64,000 nucleotides of DNA. It comes from Rutidosis leptorrhynchoides. Lineage: Eukaryota > Streptophyta > Magnoliopsida > Asterales > Asteraceae. A model generated the notes under the pieces. That model ran no database searches, was not told the DNA's origin, and worked only from the letters and a program-made list of their open reading frames with translations. How positions within the stretch are numbered: position 1 is the stretch's first letter; each line of letters begins with the position of its first letter. Shown here in pieces: positions 28,473-44,262 of this stretch. Both the position numbers and the translations under genes were made by a program. Location: contig NC_092337.1 of the NCBI RefSeq assembly GCF_046630445.1, positions 359,778,001 through 359,842,000 on the forward strand. Direction: 5' to 3'.

Positions 28473-30221
28473 TGAAAGGACCCGTCCTAATCCATCCGGA
28501 CAAAGTCCATATCGATTATAAATGATTCACAACAGTTGATTACATCGCGAGGTACTTGTCCTCTATATGATACATTTTACAAACATTGCATTCGTTTTTG
28601 AAAAGACAATCTTTCATTACATCGAAAGTTGACAGACATGCATACCATTTTATAATATATCCAACTATAATTGACTTAATAATAATCTTGATGAACTCGA
28701 CGACTAGAATGCAACGTCTTTTGAAATATGCCATGAATGACTCCAAGTAATATCTATAAAGCGAGCAAATGCACAGCGGAAGTTTTCTTTCGTACATGAG
28801 AATAAACATGCTTTAAAGTGTCAACCAAAAGGTTGGTGAGTTCATTAGTTTAACATAAATAATCATTTCATAATTTTAATAGACCACAAGATTTCATATT
28901 TCTATTTCTCATAAACATACGTCCCATGCATAGAGACAAAATATCATTCATATGGATTGAACACCTGGTAACCGACATTCACAATATTCATATAAGAATA
29001 TCCCCATCATTCCGGGATCCTTCTTCGGACATGATATAAATTTCGAAGTACTAAAGCATCCGGTACTTTGGATGGGGCTTGTTGGGCCCGATAGATCTAT
29101 CTTTAGGGTTCGCGTCAATTAGGGTGTCTGTTCCCAAATTCTTAGATTACCAGACTAAAAGGGGCATATTCAGTTTCGATCATTCAACCATAGAACGTAA
29201 TTTCGTATACTTGTGTCTATTTAGTAAAACAGTTATAAAAGCAGCACATGTATTCTCAGCCCAAAAATATAAAAGGTAAAAAGGCAAATGAAACTCACGC
29301 ATATAAATATTGTAAAACAGTTAATAAAGCATTTGCATGTATTCTCAGGCCAAAAATGTAAAGAGTAAAAAAAGGCGAATAAAACTCACCTAGTGTATTT
29401 TGTAGTAAAAATACATATGACAAAACTGAACAATGCAGGGTTGGCCTCGGATTCACGAACCTATATCATTTATATATTTATTAATACACATAATCGTAAT
29501 TGAACAAATTTATTTATTATATCTTTATTTTGTATATTTAGTTTTGTGTATATATTTAAAATGGTTAATATTCATATAGTTATATTAATATATCTATATT
29601 TATATATGTGATTTATTAAATGTCATACTTAAAAATCGATAGTTTTGTTATTTGTGTGTATTTATGTAACTAGTATTAATAAATTTGATATATGTAGTTA
29701 TATGAAATTTTAATATAATTTTAGTATAGGTAATAAGTATATGTTAGGCACAAAATATTTATCTGTTTAAAAAAAATGATAATTTTGATACTAAATAATT
29801 TACTAATAATATTAATAATAACTTATTAAAATGGTAATATTAATAATAATAATGATATTGTTAATAACGATACTTTTGTTTAATAATAATAATAATTATA
29901 CTAATAGTTACAAAAAATGATACTAATACTAAAATAATGATAACTTGTATTACTTTTCATATTACTAATTCTAATCGTAATGATAATAATAATAATACAA
30001 CTATTAATGATAATAATATTAATAATAATAGTAACCAATATATTTATAACACTTAATAATAATATTAATACTTATAAGATGATGTTAATATTTCTATTAA
30101 TGAAATTAATAATAACTTGTGTTACCTTTCATAATAACACTAATAATAACACTCATAATAATGATAATAATACATTCCATTAATAATAACACTCTTTAAT
30201 AATAATAATAACAATAATAAT

Positions 30222-30378
<157 letters not shown>

Positions 30379-31692
30379 GTTGTATACCCTTTAAATAGCC
30401 CTCCTAAAAAGAATTGCTCGAGACCGGGTTCGAACCCATGACCCCTCGATAACCTGAAAGCACTCACAACCCTGGCTCTGCTGCTGCTTTTCTGATTATT
30501 CTATCACCAAAATATATTAAACCCGTTCTGATGTTTCTGTCCCTTAATCTTCTTCTTTAACAACACATTCAATCAAAGATCAACTATCCTTTCGGTTTGG
30601 ATCTAATAATTACTATTAAATAAATTTATAAACGTATTGTGATATCAAAATAATCAAACGCGAATGTAAAAAAAAAAAAAAATACAACCGAGACTTTATA
30701 GCAGTCGCTGTATAAAAAAAAAATATATATAAACTCAAATACTGATTCATCTAATTGGACGTTTTTAGGGAATGGTTATAACATAAGAATGATTCTAAAC
30801 TGCTTCTATAAACTTCCTGGATCCTCAATTTGTTCAGAAACATTGGATTGAATCCGAATTTTTGTGAAGAACAAACTCTTTGACTTTTTATTCTTAAACT
30901 TTGACTCAGAAATTAAAGCTTGTTATAACGAATTGATATATGAAATTTTACAGCAAGGTCGTTTAAGATATTACTAACAAAACTACATTTAAGGTTTTTA
31001 AAATTTGTTACAAAAATAAAGCTTTTGGAGATGGAAGTAGAAACAGGGCAGTCGATAAATATAAAAAAAAAACAAAATCGAATTTCTACCTTTTCTTTCA
31101 AATTGTGTTATTAGAAGATTATCTGGAGGTTAAGTGATGTTATTATGACTTAATTGAATCAATGTTCGTGTGTTTTGTAGCAGTGAGAAGTCGACAGGAT
31201 TATAATCAAGTAAACAGAAAAGAAAATAAAAACAGAAAAAAATAAAAAGGTTGAAGTGGACAGCTAACAAATTTTTGTTTGTGTCCTGTGGATTGATTTG
31301 TTTGGTACCAGCTTAGTGACAGCAGATCAATTTTCCTATAGTATGATGGGTATATATAAAACTGATTCTTATCCTATTTTATATTTAGTTTTAATATTTA
31401 ATAAAAAATTAGATTAATAATAATAATACTATTAATGTTATATTGTTAATAATAATAATAAAAAAATAATATTAATAATATTAGTAAAAGTAATACTAAT
31501 ATTAATGATAACCATAATAATTTGTATTATTAGTTTTATAATAATAATAATAATAATAATAATATTGATATCTTTAATAATAATGATAATGATAATTCTT
31601 AATAATAATAGTAAAAATGATAATGATACTAATAATAATATCAATATCAATTATAATGATATTGGTAATAATAATAAAAATACTATGACATT

Positions 31693-31696
<4 letters not shown>

Positions 31697-31766
<70 letters not shown>
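31697..31766. repeat. (AT)n microsatellite in E3 3' LTR
   Basis: About 70 bp of AT. The sister LTR has about 52 bp (39879-39930). Confidence 0.95.
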
Positions 31767-31769
<3 letters not shown>

Positions 31770-32270
31770 CATCTTCATATCTATATGTCATGTATTCAAA
31801 ATAATAATTTTAATAATACTAATATAGATGTTAATATTGAATGTCATAATAATATTACCATAGTAACTATAATTTAACTTATTATATTAATAGTATATTT
31901 ATTAATTAAGTATTATATATAATAACGTGCATTGAATATTTAATATTATAATATTTAGAAATCGTAGATATATTTATTTTAATAACAATTTAATTATTCT
32001 ATATATTATTTTACATTTTTTTTTTAATCCAAATGATTAATTTGTATTTTATTATTTAAATTTATAATATACATTTATATTTATATTTATATTTATATAC
32101 ATATTTATCTTCAAACAATTGTTCGCGAATCGTAGGGAATAGTCGAAAGGTAAATGATTACATGAAAATAGTTCAAACATTATGAGACTCAGTTTAATAG
32201 ACTTTGCTTATCGTGTCGAAATCATATAAGATTAAGTTTAAATTTGTTTGGAAATTCCCGGGTCATCACA

Positions 32271-32300
32271 GTACCTACCCGTTAAAGAAATTTCGTCCCG
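32271..32300 (-). promoter_or_regulatory. Polypurine-type tract of E3
   Basis: Minus strand CGGGACGAAATTTCTTTAAC then GGGTAGGTAC abuts the 3' LTR start. It is the same block as in E1. Confidence 0.6.
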
Positions 32301-32674
32301 AAATTTGAGTGGGGTCGTCATAACTAACAATAAGAATGTTTTCATGACGAATATGAGTTAATAAATAGAGTTTTATCATTTTCGAGTTATATAGATTAAA
32401 CGATTTGGTTACTTGAAGCGTATGAGTGAAGCTATCTCAAAAGACTGAAATAGGAAAGGTAAAGATTCGTCTTGACTTTTGACAGAGTTAGGATTGAATT
32501 TAGAAAATATGGTGCGTCTTGACATTTGACGTGGTCACGCTTGAATTCCGGAATTCAAGAGATTTAAAAGAAATCTTCGAAATCTAAAAGATTTGATCCT
32601 TCGGCGAGAAAGGAAATTAAGATCTCTGTAATTAAATGCGATGATCTGTCTCGATTACTCTGTCTGATATTTCC

Positions 32675-32684
32675 ACTATAAATT
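32675..32684 (+). promoter_or_regulatory. Antisense TATA box in E3
   Basis: ACTATAAATT lies about 76 bp before the conserved frame at 32753. The matching box in E1 is at 13526-13535. The sequence upstream (AAATGCGATGATCTG) is also shared. Confidence 0.5.
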
Positions 32685-32752
32685 AAGCTCTTCCGTTCCA
32701 TTTGTTTTCACCACTTCTATACTCAATTCCCAAATTCAAAAGATTTATGAAA

Positions 32753-32926
32753 ATGATTAACCCTGTTTTGATCCTTGTTCTTATTCTAACTATCGCAATG
32801 ATCGTTCTTCTTTTCCAACTCCCACCTGAAGAATCTGTTTATTTCTTTTATGCTCTAGGGATTATTGTATTCATAATCCTCCAGTGTCTTTATATTGCTA
32901 TACGCACTGATATCCACAGTTTGTAA
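32753..32926 (+). CDS. Antisense small hydrophobic protein of element E3 (57 aa)
   Basis: It starts MINPVLILVL, contains FQLPPEESVY and ends RTDIHSL. Two hydrophobic stretches (about residues 4-21 and 29-50) flank a PPE turn, so a two-pass membrane protein is likely. An in-frame ATG at 32702 would add 17 residues. I prefer 32753 because similarity to E1 is gap-free from there and E1 has a Met at the same place. It lies antisense to E3, about 480 bp from the 3' LTR. Identity to the E1 frame is 32/57, with 15 synonymous codon changes and the fewest changes at second positions, which indicates past selection on this protein. No homologous family is recognised. Confidence 0.6.
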   Translation: MINPVLILVLILTIAMIVLLFQLPPEESVYFFYALGIIVFIILQCLYIAIRTDIHSL

Positions 32927-34456
32927 TTTCGGTGTTGTTGTTGGGCTTTATATTTTCCCTTATATATCGGAGCTTCTTGTTCTTGTTTTCTCTTCCCGAC
33001 TTTAAATCAAGCGAATAACGGTCCAGAATTCGTAGGTATAGAATTTTAGAATGAACATTATTAATGTTCTAAATAAGAAGGAACGTAATAGTACGATTTG
33101 ATTTGTCAAATTACCAGATTCACTGAGAATAGAACTATCAAGAATATACTTTCTTGATATATTCAGAAGTTAAGCAGAATGAAAGAGTTATGTAACATGG
33201 CACATGATGACGTTATGATCTGTGAATCACCACGTCCCATTTAGAGACTCAGCATGACTTACTGTAATATAATCACGTTGATCAAGTGTCATTATATTAT
33301 ACTAACTCATGCATCAATTTCCAACACTACTTCAATAACATTCATATTTTAAGCCCGGAAGTTTACAGAATATAGAAACTAACAGTTTCTATATGATGTA
33401 ACACTGATAGCATGAAGAGATTAATGATTTCAGATAAGAATAGTTATGAAAATATCTTCAGAAATATGAAGGATATTTATAATGAAAGATACGATGATAT
33501 CTTGGAATTTCTAATATCGATGGATAATGAAGAAGATTTATCCGTAAAGGTTTAGATTCGGAAGCAAGGTATTCGCTAAAGATTTTATCAGAAACAGAAT
33601 CATTTGGATTCTTTGAAGTCAAACTTATTCTTTGCGATTTAGCCACGGCGTTCTTCATAGTTTCGCATAATCTGCTTTTCGGTACTAAATTTTCTATTGA
33701 ATGTTTTCCAATATAATGATACACAGGAAGCACGAAGAGGTATATAATTTCGGACGAGAATATTTATGAAAATATTCTCAGAAATATCGAAGATATTGAT
33801 GATGATATTTTGGAATTTCTAAGTTCGATGGTTGATGGAGAAAGATTTTTCGCAAGATTTTAACATGACTTCGGAGCAAGATATTCTCTAAAGATTTCAA
33901 CGGATCTAGATTTATCTGGGTTCTATGAATTTAGGGTATGTTACTTATATTTCTCCTTGGTTTCCTTTATGGTTAGCTCAATCCGCTTTCCAGTTCAAAC
34001 TTTTCTGAGCTTTTCCAACATACTAATCTTTATCATCAAACTCTCGATGATTATGGTCATTTACGGTTATCTACAGTTTCTGCTGCTTCATTCAGCTTTT
34101 TCAACATTCAGAGTATTGATTTGTGACTGAGTGCTTTTCAGAATTTCAGAATGAGAGATCATAATTCTAAGAGATAAATGTCATATATATAACTGTTGAT
34201 GTAGATATGCTGTGAGTTTTCAAAGTACTGATTGCTGATTCCCGGTAATTGTTATGGCAGTTCTCGTTATAAGATGCGGATGAGTATATGATAGGGTTTC
34301 AATGAATAAATATAATGATTTATCAGAGAGATTTAAGCCAACAAACAACGAGGTTGCTGGTACGTCTGCTGGTAATATGGTGAAATATAAAAGAATCCTC
34401 TGGTATCAAAAGGGTAATTGTATATATCAGGATTATAGTAAGGCTACTTCGAATAA
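32927..34456 (+). other. E3 antisense region with 320-bp internal duplication, decayed
   Basis: Two related blocks start at about 33408 (TAGCATGAAGAG) and 33728 (AAGCACGAAGAG) and each run about 320 bp. E1 has only one (about 12500-12780, minus). Antisense frames share ARYSLK, and one sense frame (33458-33733, minus) resembles 12519-12815 of E1. Stops interrupt both strands in at least one copy, so coding strand and function stay open. Confidence 0.35.
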
Positions 34457-34528
34457 AAGTCGAAGTTGACTTGCTGGAGCTGTGACAAAATTGGCTACTT
34501 TAAAAAGGGATCGCAAAGTTATTTTTGC
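34457..34528 (+). pseudogene. Antisense CCHC-knuckle-like fragment in E3
   Basis: The frame reads KSKLTCWSCDKIGYFKKGS after an upstream stop. It matches the E1 motif at 11975-12048. His and the last Cys of a C-x2-C-x4-H-x4-C knuckle are replaced by Tyr and Ser. Confidence 0.4.
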
Positions 34529-34799
34529 TAATAAATGTCAAAGGATCTGACGCGGATACGTGTTAAACTTTTACTCAGTTGCCGAGAGTTTCTCAGGTGC
34601 ATAACTATATGCATACATCTTTCCTTCCGTTAATGAAGTGCGGTTGATTCATCCTATCGATTGAGGTGTTTTCAAGAATCATGAAAGGTTTGAACGCAGA
34701 TTGTAATCGTCAAGATACAAATGAGGTTTAAGATGAAATCAAGTGGCAAACTTGAAGAATTGTTTAGTTTCATATGTTTTAATCAATATTTTAATTCCT

Positions 34800-35300
34800 T
34801 TTAATTGTCCAATGTTATTAGTCCACAGTTGATAGTCCAAAATTTCATATATAGTTTAATATATAATATTCGAATTAATTAATACGTGTCGTGACCCGTA
34901 TATGTCTCAGACTCGATCACAACTCAAAGTATATATATTATTGTAGAATCAACCTCAACCCTGTATAGAGAACTCGATCATTACTGCATATAGAGTGTCT
35001 ATGGTGATTCCAAATAATATATATAGATGCGTCGATATGATATGTCAAAACCTTGTATACGTGTCCCGATATTTAAAGTGCGTAAAATAAATAACGGAAA
35101 TTAAATGACGATAAATAAAGTGCGTAAAGTAAATAACAGAAATTAAATGACGATAATTAAAATTGCGATAATTAAATTGCGATAAAATGTAATATGGAAT
35201 TAACAGTTAGCTAGGAACAGTTAGCTAGGATTTTGTTAGCGTGGTTTCTTAACAAAATTTCTTATTGTCAATTAGTCTGTTTCTAATCAATTTTTATTGT
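34800..35300. mobile_element. Fragment of another retroelement embedded in E3
   Basis: E1 has no counterpart here. The stretch contains CGTGTCGTGACCCGTATATG, a run of degenerate GCGATAATTAAA-type repeats (35075-35190) and a tandem AACAGTTAGCTAGG pair (35201-35231). Similar GCGATAATTAAA repeats occur in the LTR at 60780-60960. Boundaries are approximate. Confidence 0.45.
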
Positions 35301-35799
35301 GTCCATTATTTCTTCATTATGCCACTTGTTGGATTCTGATAAATCAAAATCCAAATGTGAAATTGGATGAATATGGTTATTCTGTGGTGAACGGATTTGT
35401 ATATCAGTGGATGTAAGTAGGATAGTAAACGACTGTTGAATCAGCTTCGAAGAATGTACAGTGTAATTTATTAATGTGAAATCTAAATATTCTTCGGGTA
35501 TTACCTACCCGTTAAAATATTTTCACCATTAACAGTTTATACAAGAGAATTTTTAATTACAATCTTTATGAAAACATATATACATATATATTTTCTTCAG
35601 ATGTATTCATGGATTTAATGAGTTAATATGATATTAAACTCATTTGCTTTTCGGTTGGAACTAGAATAAATAATCTCTAAAACTTTAGAGATTACATATT
35701 CGCCATGTCGAACGAAGATAAATGAGGTAGAACGATACGTAGAACGAAGATCATACTCAAATTACAGATGATGATATTGAAGCATGGATTGTTGATGGT

Positions 35800-36290
35800 A
35801 CTGGTACTGTTATTGATGGTACTGTTGGTGCCGATGTTGTTGCTGAAGCTGGTACATTTTGCACCATATTCTCCGAATTGATTATTCGAGCGCGAAGTTC
35901 GTTGACTTATTACTCCAGAATGATTGTCGGTCGGAACGAGCAGATGAATAAGGTTAAAAATTGTGGATAGAATATAATCTTGTCGAGTTACCCTAGAAAT
36001 GAGACTGAAAATGGTGTCTCGAACAGGTTCGCCGATAAACGCTTCAGGTTCATTGTCAAGAGATGAATTCGGTTAGTGGAAGGGATTGCTTTCTGCGCAT
36101 TTCCATTAATTAAGTCGTCTACGATCCCATCAGATGAATTGATAATGGCTGATTGGTTGATTCATGCCGATGACGCTGTTTTCGGAGCTTAGGTGAACAT
36201 CTATGTCGGAATAGCTATCGGAATAACTATCGAAATAGCTATCGGAATCTGAGGGACTCGAACTGGTTGCAGGATTCATATCGTACGATC
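35800..36290 (-). pseudogene. Gag-like remnant of E3
   Basis: On the minus strand the start codon near 36280 is followed by SSSPSDSDSYF and a DSYS repeat, ISHYQF, EPVRDTIFSLISRVTRQDY and, after a frameshift, sequence matching the NMVQ segment of E1/E2. Stops and a frameshift make it the most decayed of the three copies, even though E3 inserted most recently. The element therefore does not depend on its own copy of this frame. Confidence 0.45.
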
Positions 36291-36695
36291 AGATGAAGGA
36301 TTTTCGATAAGAATTAGATTATAGGATGTAGATTAGTACCCTGCAATACATAATTTACATATGCATATATTACTAAAATCCCTTAAGTTACGAAGGAATC
36401 TACGGAAGCTGTCAGGCAAAGATAACAATAATATATATGCTAAGATATGAATTAGCAGATACGCTAAGATACGAATTTTGTCTATACACTATTCATGCAA
36501 TCATTGCAGTAAGATGTGTCTAGACTAAGAATGATAAGCAGGTAATTTCCTAAGTATGATAAACAGATGATTTTCGACAAAAATGATAAGCAAAATTTTT
36601 GACATGCAGACACGGTCGAAGTCAAGACTCACTAATGCATCCTAACAACTTATCAGTTAGACACACTAATGCAGACCTGGTTCGCTAAGACCACC

Positions 36696-36707
36696 GCTCT
36701 GATACCA
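36696..36707 (-). promoter_or_regulatory. Primer-binding site of E3 (tRNA-iMet)
   Basis: Minus strand TGGTATCAGAGC, two bases from the LTR end at 36710, is a perfect 12-base match to the usual iMet site. Confidence 0.9.
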
Positions 36708-36709
36708 AC

Positions 36710-40429
<3,720 letters not shown>

Positions 40430-40434
40430 TTTAT
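40430..40434. repeat. Target-site duplication TTTAT, right of E3
   Basis: It matches 28468-28472 exactly. Confidence 0.9.
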
Positions 40435-41601
40435 TATGTTCAATTGCTTATGTTTTAAACTTAACCCGTGTTTAGTGATTACCCACCCTGCCCAATTTGT
40501 TATGCGTGGGCACGTGACCACAAAAGCTAAACAAGGTATGTTTCTTCAATCTTTACACATATACTTGGACTATTTTAATGTATTTTTGGGTGATTATGAT
40601 TTCCAATTGTGATGCAGGAAAGTTAATAGGTGTACTCACAACATGGTAAGCTTACGACTATCATGTCATTGTTTTCCCATCTGATGGGTTTAAATTTGGT
40701 TTAGATAAGGAGTACGAGATGCGTAAACTGATGTGGATATAGTACCGTAAAAGAACCTGAATATTCGTTGTTTATGATTCATAAATCTTTTTCAATTATA
40801 TTGTTTTGTCAACTAAGCATAAAATATTTTATATTCATTTTTTTGTTATTTTATATTCATTATCGATAAAATCACAAGTTTTATTGATTTTAGTTATTTT
40901 AGTTATCTTTGTGATTTTCGTGATATGTTAAAGTGGCAAATTTACTTTATGACGTCTAAAAGCTATATGTTAGAGTTAAATATGGAATACTTAATATTTA
41001 TTTTTTTATGCAGACTGTGCCAATGACGTAAGAGTTCTTCAATTATCGATAATGGATTGATACATAAGGTAAACATTCTGATTATCATATTTGAAGCCTG
41101 CCTAGGATCAGTGCATGCTGTCGTCGTAATTGTAGTAGGGTGTTATTCCTGCATTGTGGCAAAATCGACAGGTAAAACAGATTGAGGCGTTAAAAACAAA
41201 CATCGTGAACTATACTTTTATCAGTCTGCCAATTTCTTTTTGGCAAAATGGATATCTCTGTTTCTTATGTTAACTGTTACTTTTCTCAACATACATAGGC
41301 TACCACATTGTATCTACCTGCTACTGCTAATGGTTTTGCAGCTGCTCCTGAGGGTAGAGGTATTAGTTTTTTGTTTTGTTATCGTCACGAATTCGCTGCA
41401 TCCTCTACTTGACAGCTACTTCTTGCTAAATGAAATGGTTTCGTTACTTTTATTTCCATTTGTCTTTTAACTTTCAGTTTACAGTGACCAATCTTACCAT
41501 ATTCCAAGTGCAAACAGAACAATAACATCAACCTCTCAGTATATGCTACTCTATGTAAGAAGCATGTAAACTCCGCAGCAACGCGCGGACCACAATACTA
41601 G
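40435..41601 (+). mobile_element. Helitron-like segment, right half, with 3' terminus
   Basis: The segment continues 27196-28467 across E3. It ends CCGCAGCAACGCGCGG, a short hairpin (CCGC/GCGG), then ten bases and CTAG (41598-41601) followed by T. This is the form of plant Helitron 3' ends. No Rep/helicase frame is present, so it would be non-autonomous. The 5' TC end was not located. Inside are scattered short frames with splice-like borders only. Confidence 0.5.
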
Positions 41602-42254
41602 TTTTAGTAATTTAACAAATCACACTTTTCTATAGATTAATAATAAAAATAAAATTTGTTTGATACCTATCAAATGTAATTATGATTTAGTTGTTAGTTT
41701 GGTTTCTCCTTGAGGGTTCAACTCCTAAGCACTATTTTTGTTCTTTTTTCATGTTAAAGCCATTTTTATTTTAAATTCGTCCACTCCCTATTTTTTTTTT
41801 TCAGTTTTGATCCTTATACTCTGTTACTTCTTTTATTTTTTTATTTTTTAACATTCATACTTTTTTCTTATAATACAACAATATTTCTTTTCTTTATAAT
41901 TTTTTATTTTCTTTTTCCACTTTACTACGATGTATTAATTAACTAGAGTATTCAAATTATGTAGATTTTAATTCAAATTAGTTAATTTTTGAAAATTAAA
42001 TTAGGTGGATTTAATTTATTAACGAGCTCATTTACGGTAAAATATTTTAGTAAAAAACATATAAATAAATATAACGAAAACCTGCTCGCCAGTAGCGAAG
42101 CGAGGTTGACTATATGCGTGTTATTCTCATTAAGAGAAATTACTATTACTATTTATTTTTTAATTTTATTGTCAAAATAGTAATAAACGAATATAAATGA
42201 TTTACTAATAATTAATTATGAACTAACAAATCTTAAGGAATTGATGTATCGGTG

Positions 42255-42480
42255 ATGACTTACTTCTCATAAGAAAGGTCAGTGATCGATCCCATGAGTT
42301 GCAACAATTTTCCCTTCAGGTTACCCGCTTATTTCATGGGCCTCGGATGTTGCGGACGTCTTGCCTTACCCTTAGGCGATTTTACCACACGCGAAGCCCG
42401 TATGAATTCGTTGTGTAGGTTTTCTTCTGAGGGGTGGTATGAGTGTAATGTTCGTCTTAGGAAATGATTGAGCGTTTGAG
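42255..42480 (+). mobile_element. Possible SINE-like segment
   Basis: GTGATCGATCCCATGAG resembles a tRNA T-arm/B-box. The following ~190 bp are GC-richer than the surroundings and non-coding. No tail or target duplication was found. Confidence 0.25.
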
Positions 42481-42594
42481 TTCCGACATTGCATTTCGGA
42501 CCCCCGTCAACTCCTAACTGCCGTTAAATATAATGATTATGAACTAACAATATCAAAGTAACTCATTAAAAAAATTTAGGACCGTAAGTTCAAA

Positions 42595-42815
42595 ATCATC
42601 ACAAGATAGCCGGTAGTTGGGGCCATGAGTTTTTTGCAACAGGCCTCAGGTTCGAATCTTGTATAGGACGAATATTTTTTTATGGCTAGTGAAGGGTTGA
42701 AAACAACCAGAGAGTAATCCTGCTAGGTTGCGTCATTTTTTGATGGCTAGGGAAGGGTTGAAAACAACCAGAGAGTAATCCTGCTGGGTTGCGTTGAAAA
42801 AATAACGTTTAAGAG
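42595..42815 (+). mobile_element. tRNA-derived SINE-like segment with duplicated 3' part
   Basis: TAGCCGGTAGTTGGGG resembles an A box and AGGTTCGAATCTTG a B box, about 35 bp apart. The tail unit ATGGCTAG.GAAGGGTTGAAA with GTAATCCTGCT.GGTTGCGT appears twice in tandem (about 42681-42737 and 42741-42798) before a short A run. Confidence 0.45.
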
Positions 42816-43399
42816 TAGTCCCAACAGTTATGTCCTCCCTCTCGCCCAACTTTCAGCCCACCTGGACGTCAATGGCATCAAAGCGTCCAGGCCCCCGCCC
42901 AGCTAGCCGCCCACCAGTTCGTCCGTTTCAATGTCTTTTTCTAGCAGATTTGTGGACAGTTGAATGTGCAAAAAGGTCATCATGACTTGTATTTGTTCCA
43001 TTATATTTACGACATAATATTTAATTAATATAGTGAGTCTCAATTTATTTAAGGAAGTATGTCATTGTTAGTAGTGTTTAGTTCATGATTAATAATGAGA
43101 AGGAAGTGATGATATGACTCTGATATATCAGCTAGTCGTGACAATAAAGTAACAAAGGATGTAACTATTGGTAGAACTCTAACCTAAGAAAATTGAAATG
43201 AAACTCTTCATAATTTCATAATAAGTGTGCCACCAACTAAAAATATTCAATAGACATCTACTTATCATGTGATAGTTAAAGTTAACAAGTACAACTTCAA
43301 AATCAGGGGTTTATATGACGATTTATTCGAGGTTGAGATAGCTAGGGCATCGGATTCATCGCTGATACCTTTCACAACCGTTAGATCATATAAATCCAA

Positions 43400-43509
43400 C
43401 GGCTCTTTTACTTCCACTAATAAAACCTCTGTTTTCACCTCACTTCTCCCCTTCTTCATTTTCTTCCAACTAATCTGGAAAAAGCTCTTCTTTAAATTCT
43501 CTCTTAAGG
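43400..43509 (+). other. BIO2: Candidate 5'UTR exon of the biotin synthase gene
   Basis: CT-rich leader-like sequence ends CTCTTAAG|GTCAGTCC, a plausible donor site. A fair acceptor with pyrimidine tract (TTTTCTTACTTGCTAG) ends at 45110, about 95 bp before the start codon. This would leave a 1.6-kb intron in the 5'UTR. No transcript evidence is available, so it is inference. Confidence 0.35.
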
Positions 43510-43644
43510 TCAGTCCGATTTTTCAGTTTAATTCTAAAAACTAGCATGTTTGTATCTATGCTCGTGTGGATATGTTTATGTTATAGCTATCTATGAATGT
43601 TTTTGATGCTAGATGATTCTTTTTTCAATCTTAATACATCGTGT

Positions 43645-43645
<1 letters not shown>

Positions 43646-43686
<41 letters not shown>
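43646..43686. repeat. Poly-T tract (41 bp)
   Basis: Pure T run inside the presumed 5'UTR intron. Confidence 0.95.
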
Positions 43687-43687
<1 letters not shown>

Positions 43688-44039
43688 GATTTTGTTAATG
43701 TAAGTGTTGTTTATATCATTACACTGCTTAGGCATTGTTAATTAATTATGAATTTTGTGTTTTACTGATGGAATTTGGCAATTTGCTATATTAATTTGAT
43801 TCTTGAATGTATTGTAATGATTTCATGTTAGAGTACTAAAATTTGAAAACCATTGTCATGAGATTGCATATTTGCAAACATAATTACTGTATATGCCCTA
43901 ATTAGCTCGAAGCATTATGTAATGAAGCTGAGGAACATAGCAATATCATGTATGTTACCTACCACTATAAATTGTTTTAATCTTTTTGTGTGTGTGTTCA
44001 TATAATACTCAACACTATGGTATAGGTGAAAGTAGATAC

Positions 44040-44262
44040 AACACAACAACAACAACAACAACAACAACAACACCACCCAATCCCACAGAAGTAGGGTATG
44101 GGGAAGGTAGGGTGTAGACAATCATTCCCCGTACCCTAGATTAGAAGGAAGTCACTACTCGAACCCGCGACTAGATCAGGTCTTCCCTCCCTCTACTCTA
44201 GAAGCAAAAGAGATTGCTTCCTAAAGGACCTCCGGCCAGAAATACTCATACAAACAAAAAAG
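44040..44262 (-). mobile_element. SINE with (TTG)n tail
   Basis: On the minus strand it runs from about 44262 (CTGGCCGGAGGTCC) through a B-box-like CGGGTTCGAGTAGTGAC (44168-44152) to CCATACCCTACTTCTGTGGG and ends in a (TTG)n tail (44042-44071). This is the form of plant tRNA-derived SINEs with a TTG tail. It lies between the candidate 5'UTR exon and the coding exons of BIO2. The target duplication is unclear. Confidence 0.65.

Larger units (their letters stand above)
41602..43264. other. Intergenic stretch with SINE-like sequences
   Basis: No convincing gene is present. It contains T-rich sequence (41780-41920), two tRNA-like blocks (42255-42480 and 42595-42815, listed separately) and a GC-richer patch at 42830-42930 of unknown nature. 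Confidence 0.6.

Noticed and set aside
30410..30445. tRNA gene suggested by GGTTCGAACCC
   Set aside because: No cloverleaf can be drawn around the T-arm-like block. It is better explained as a SINE remnant.
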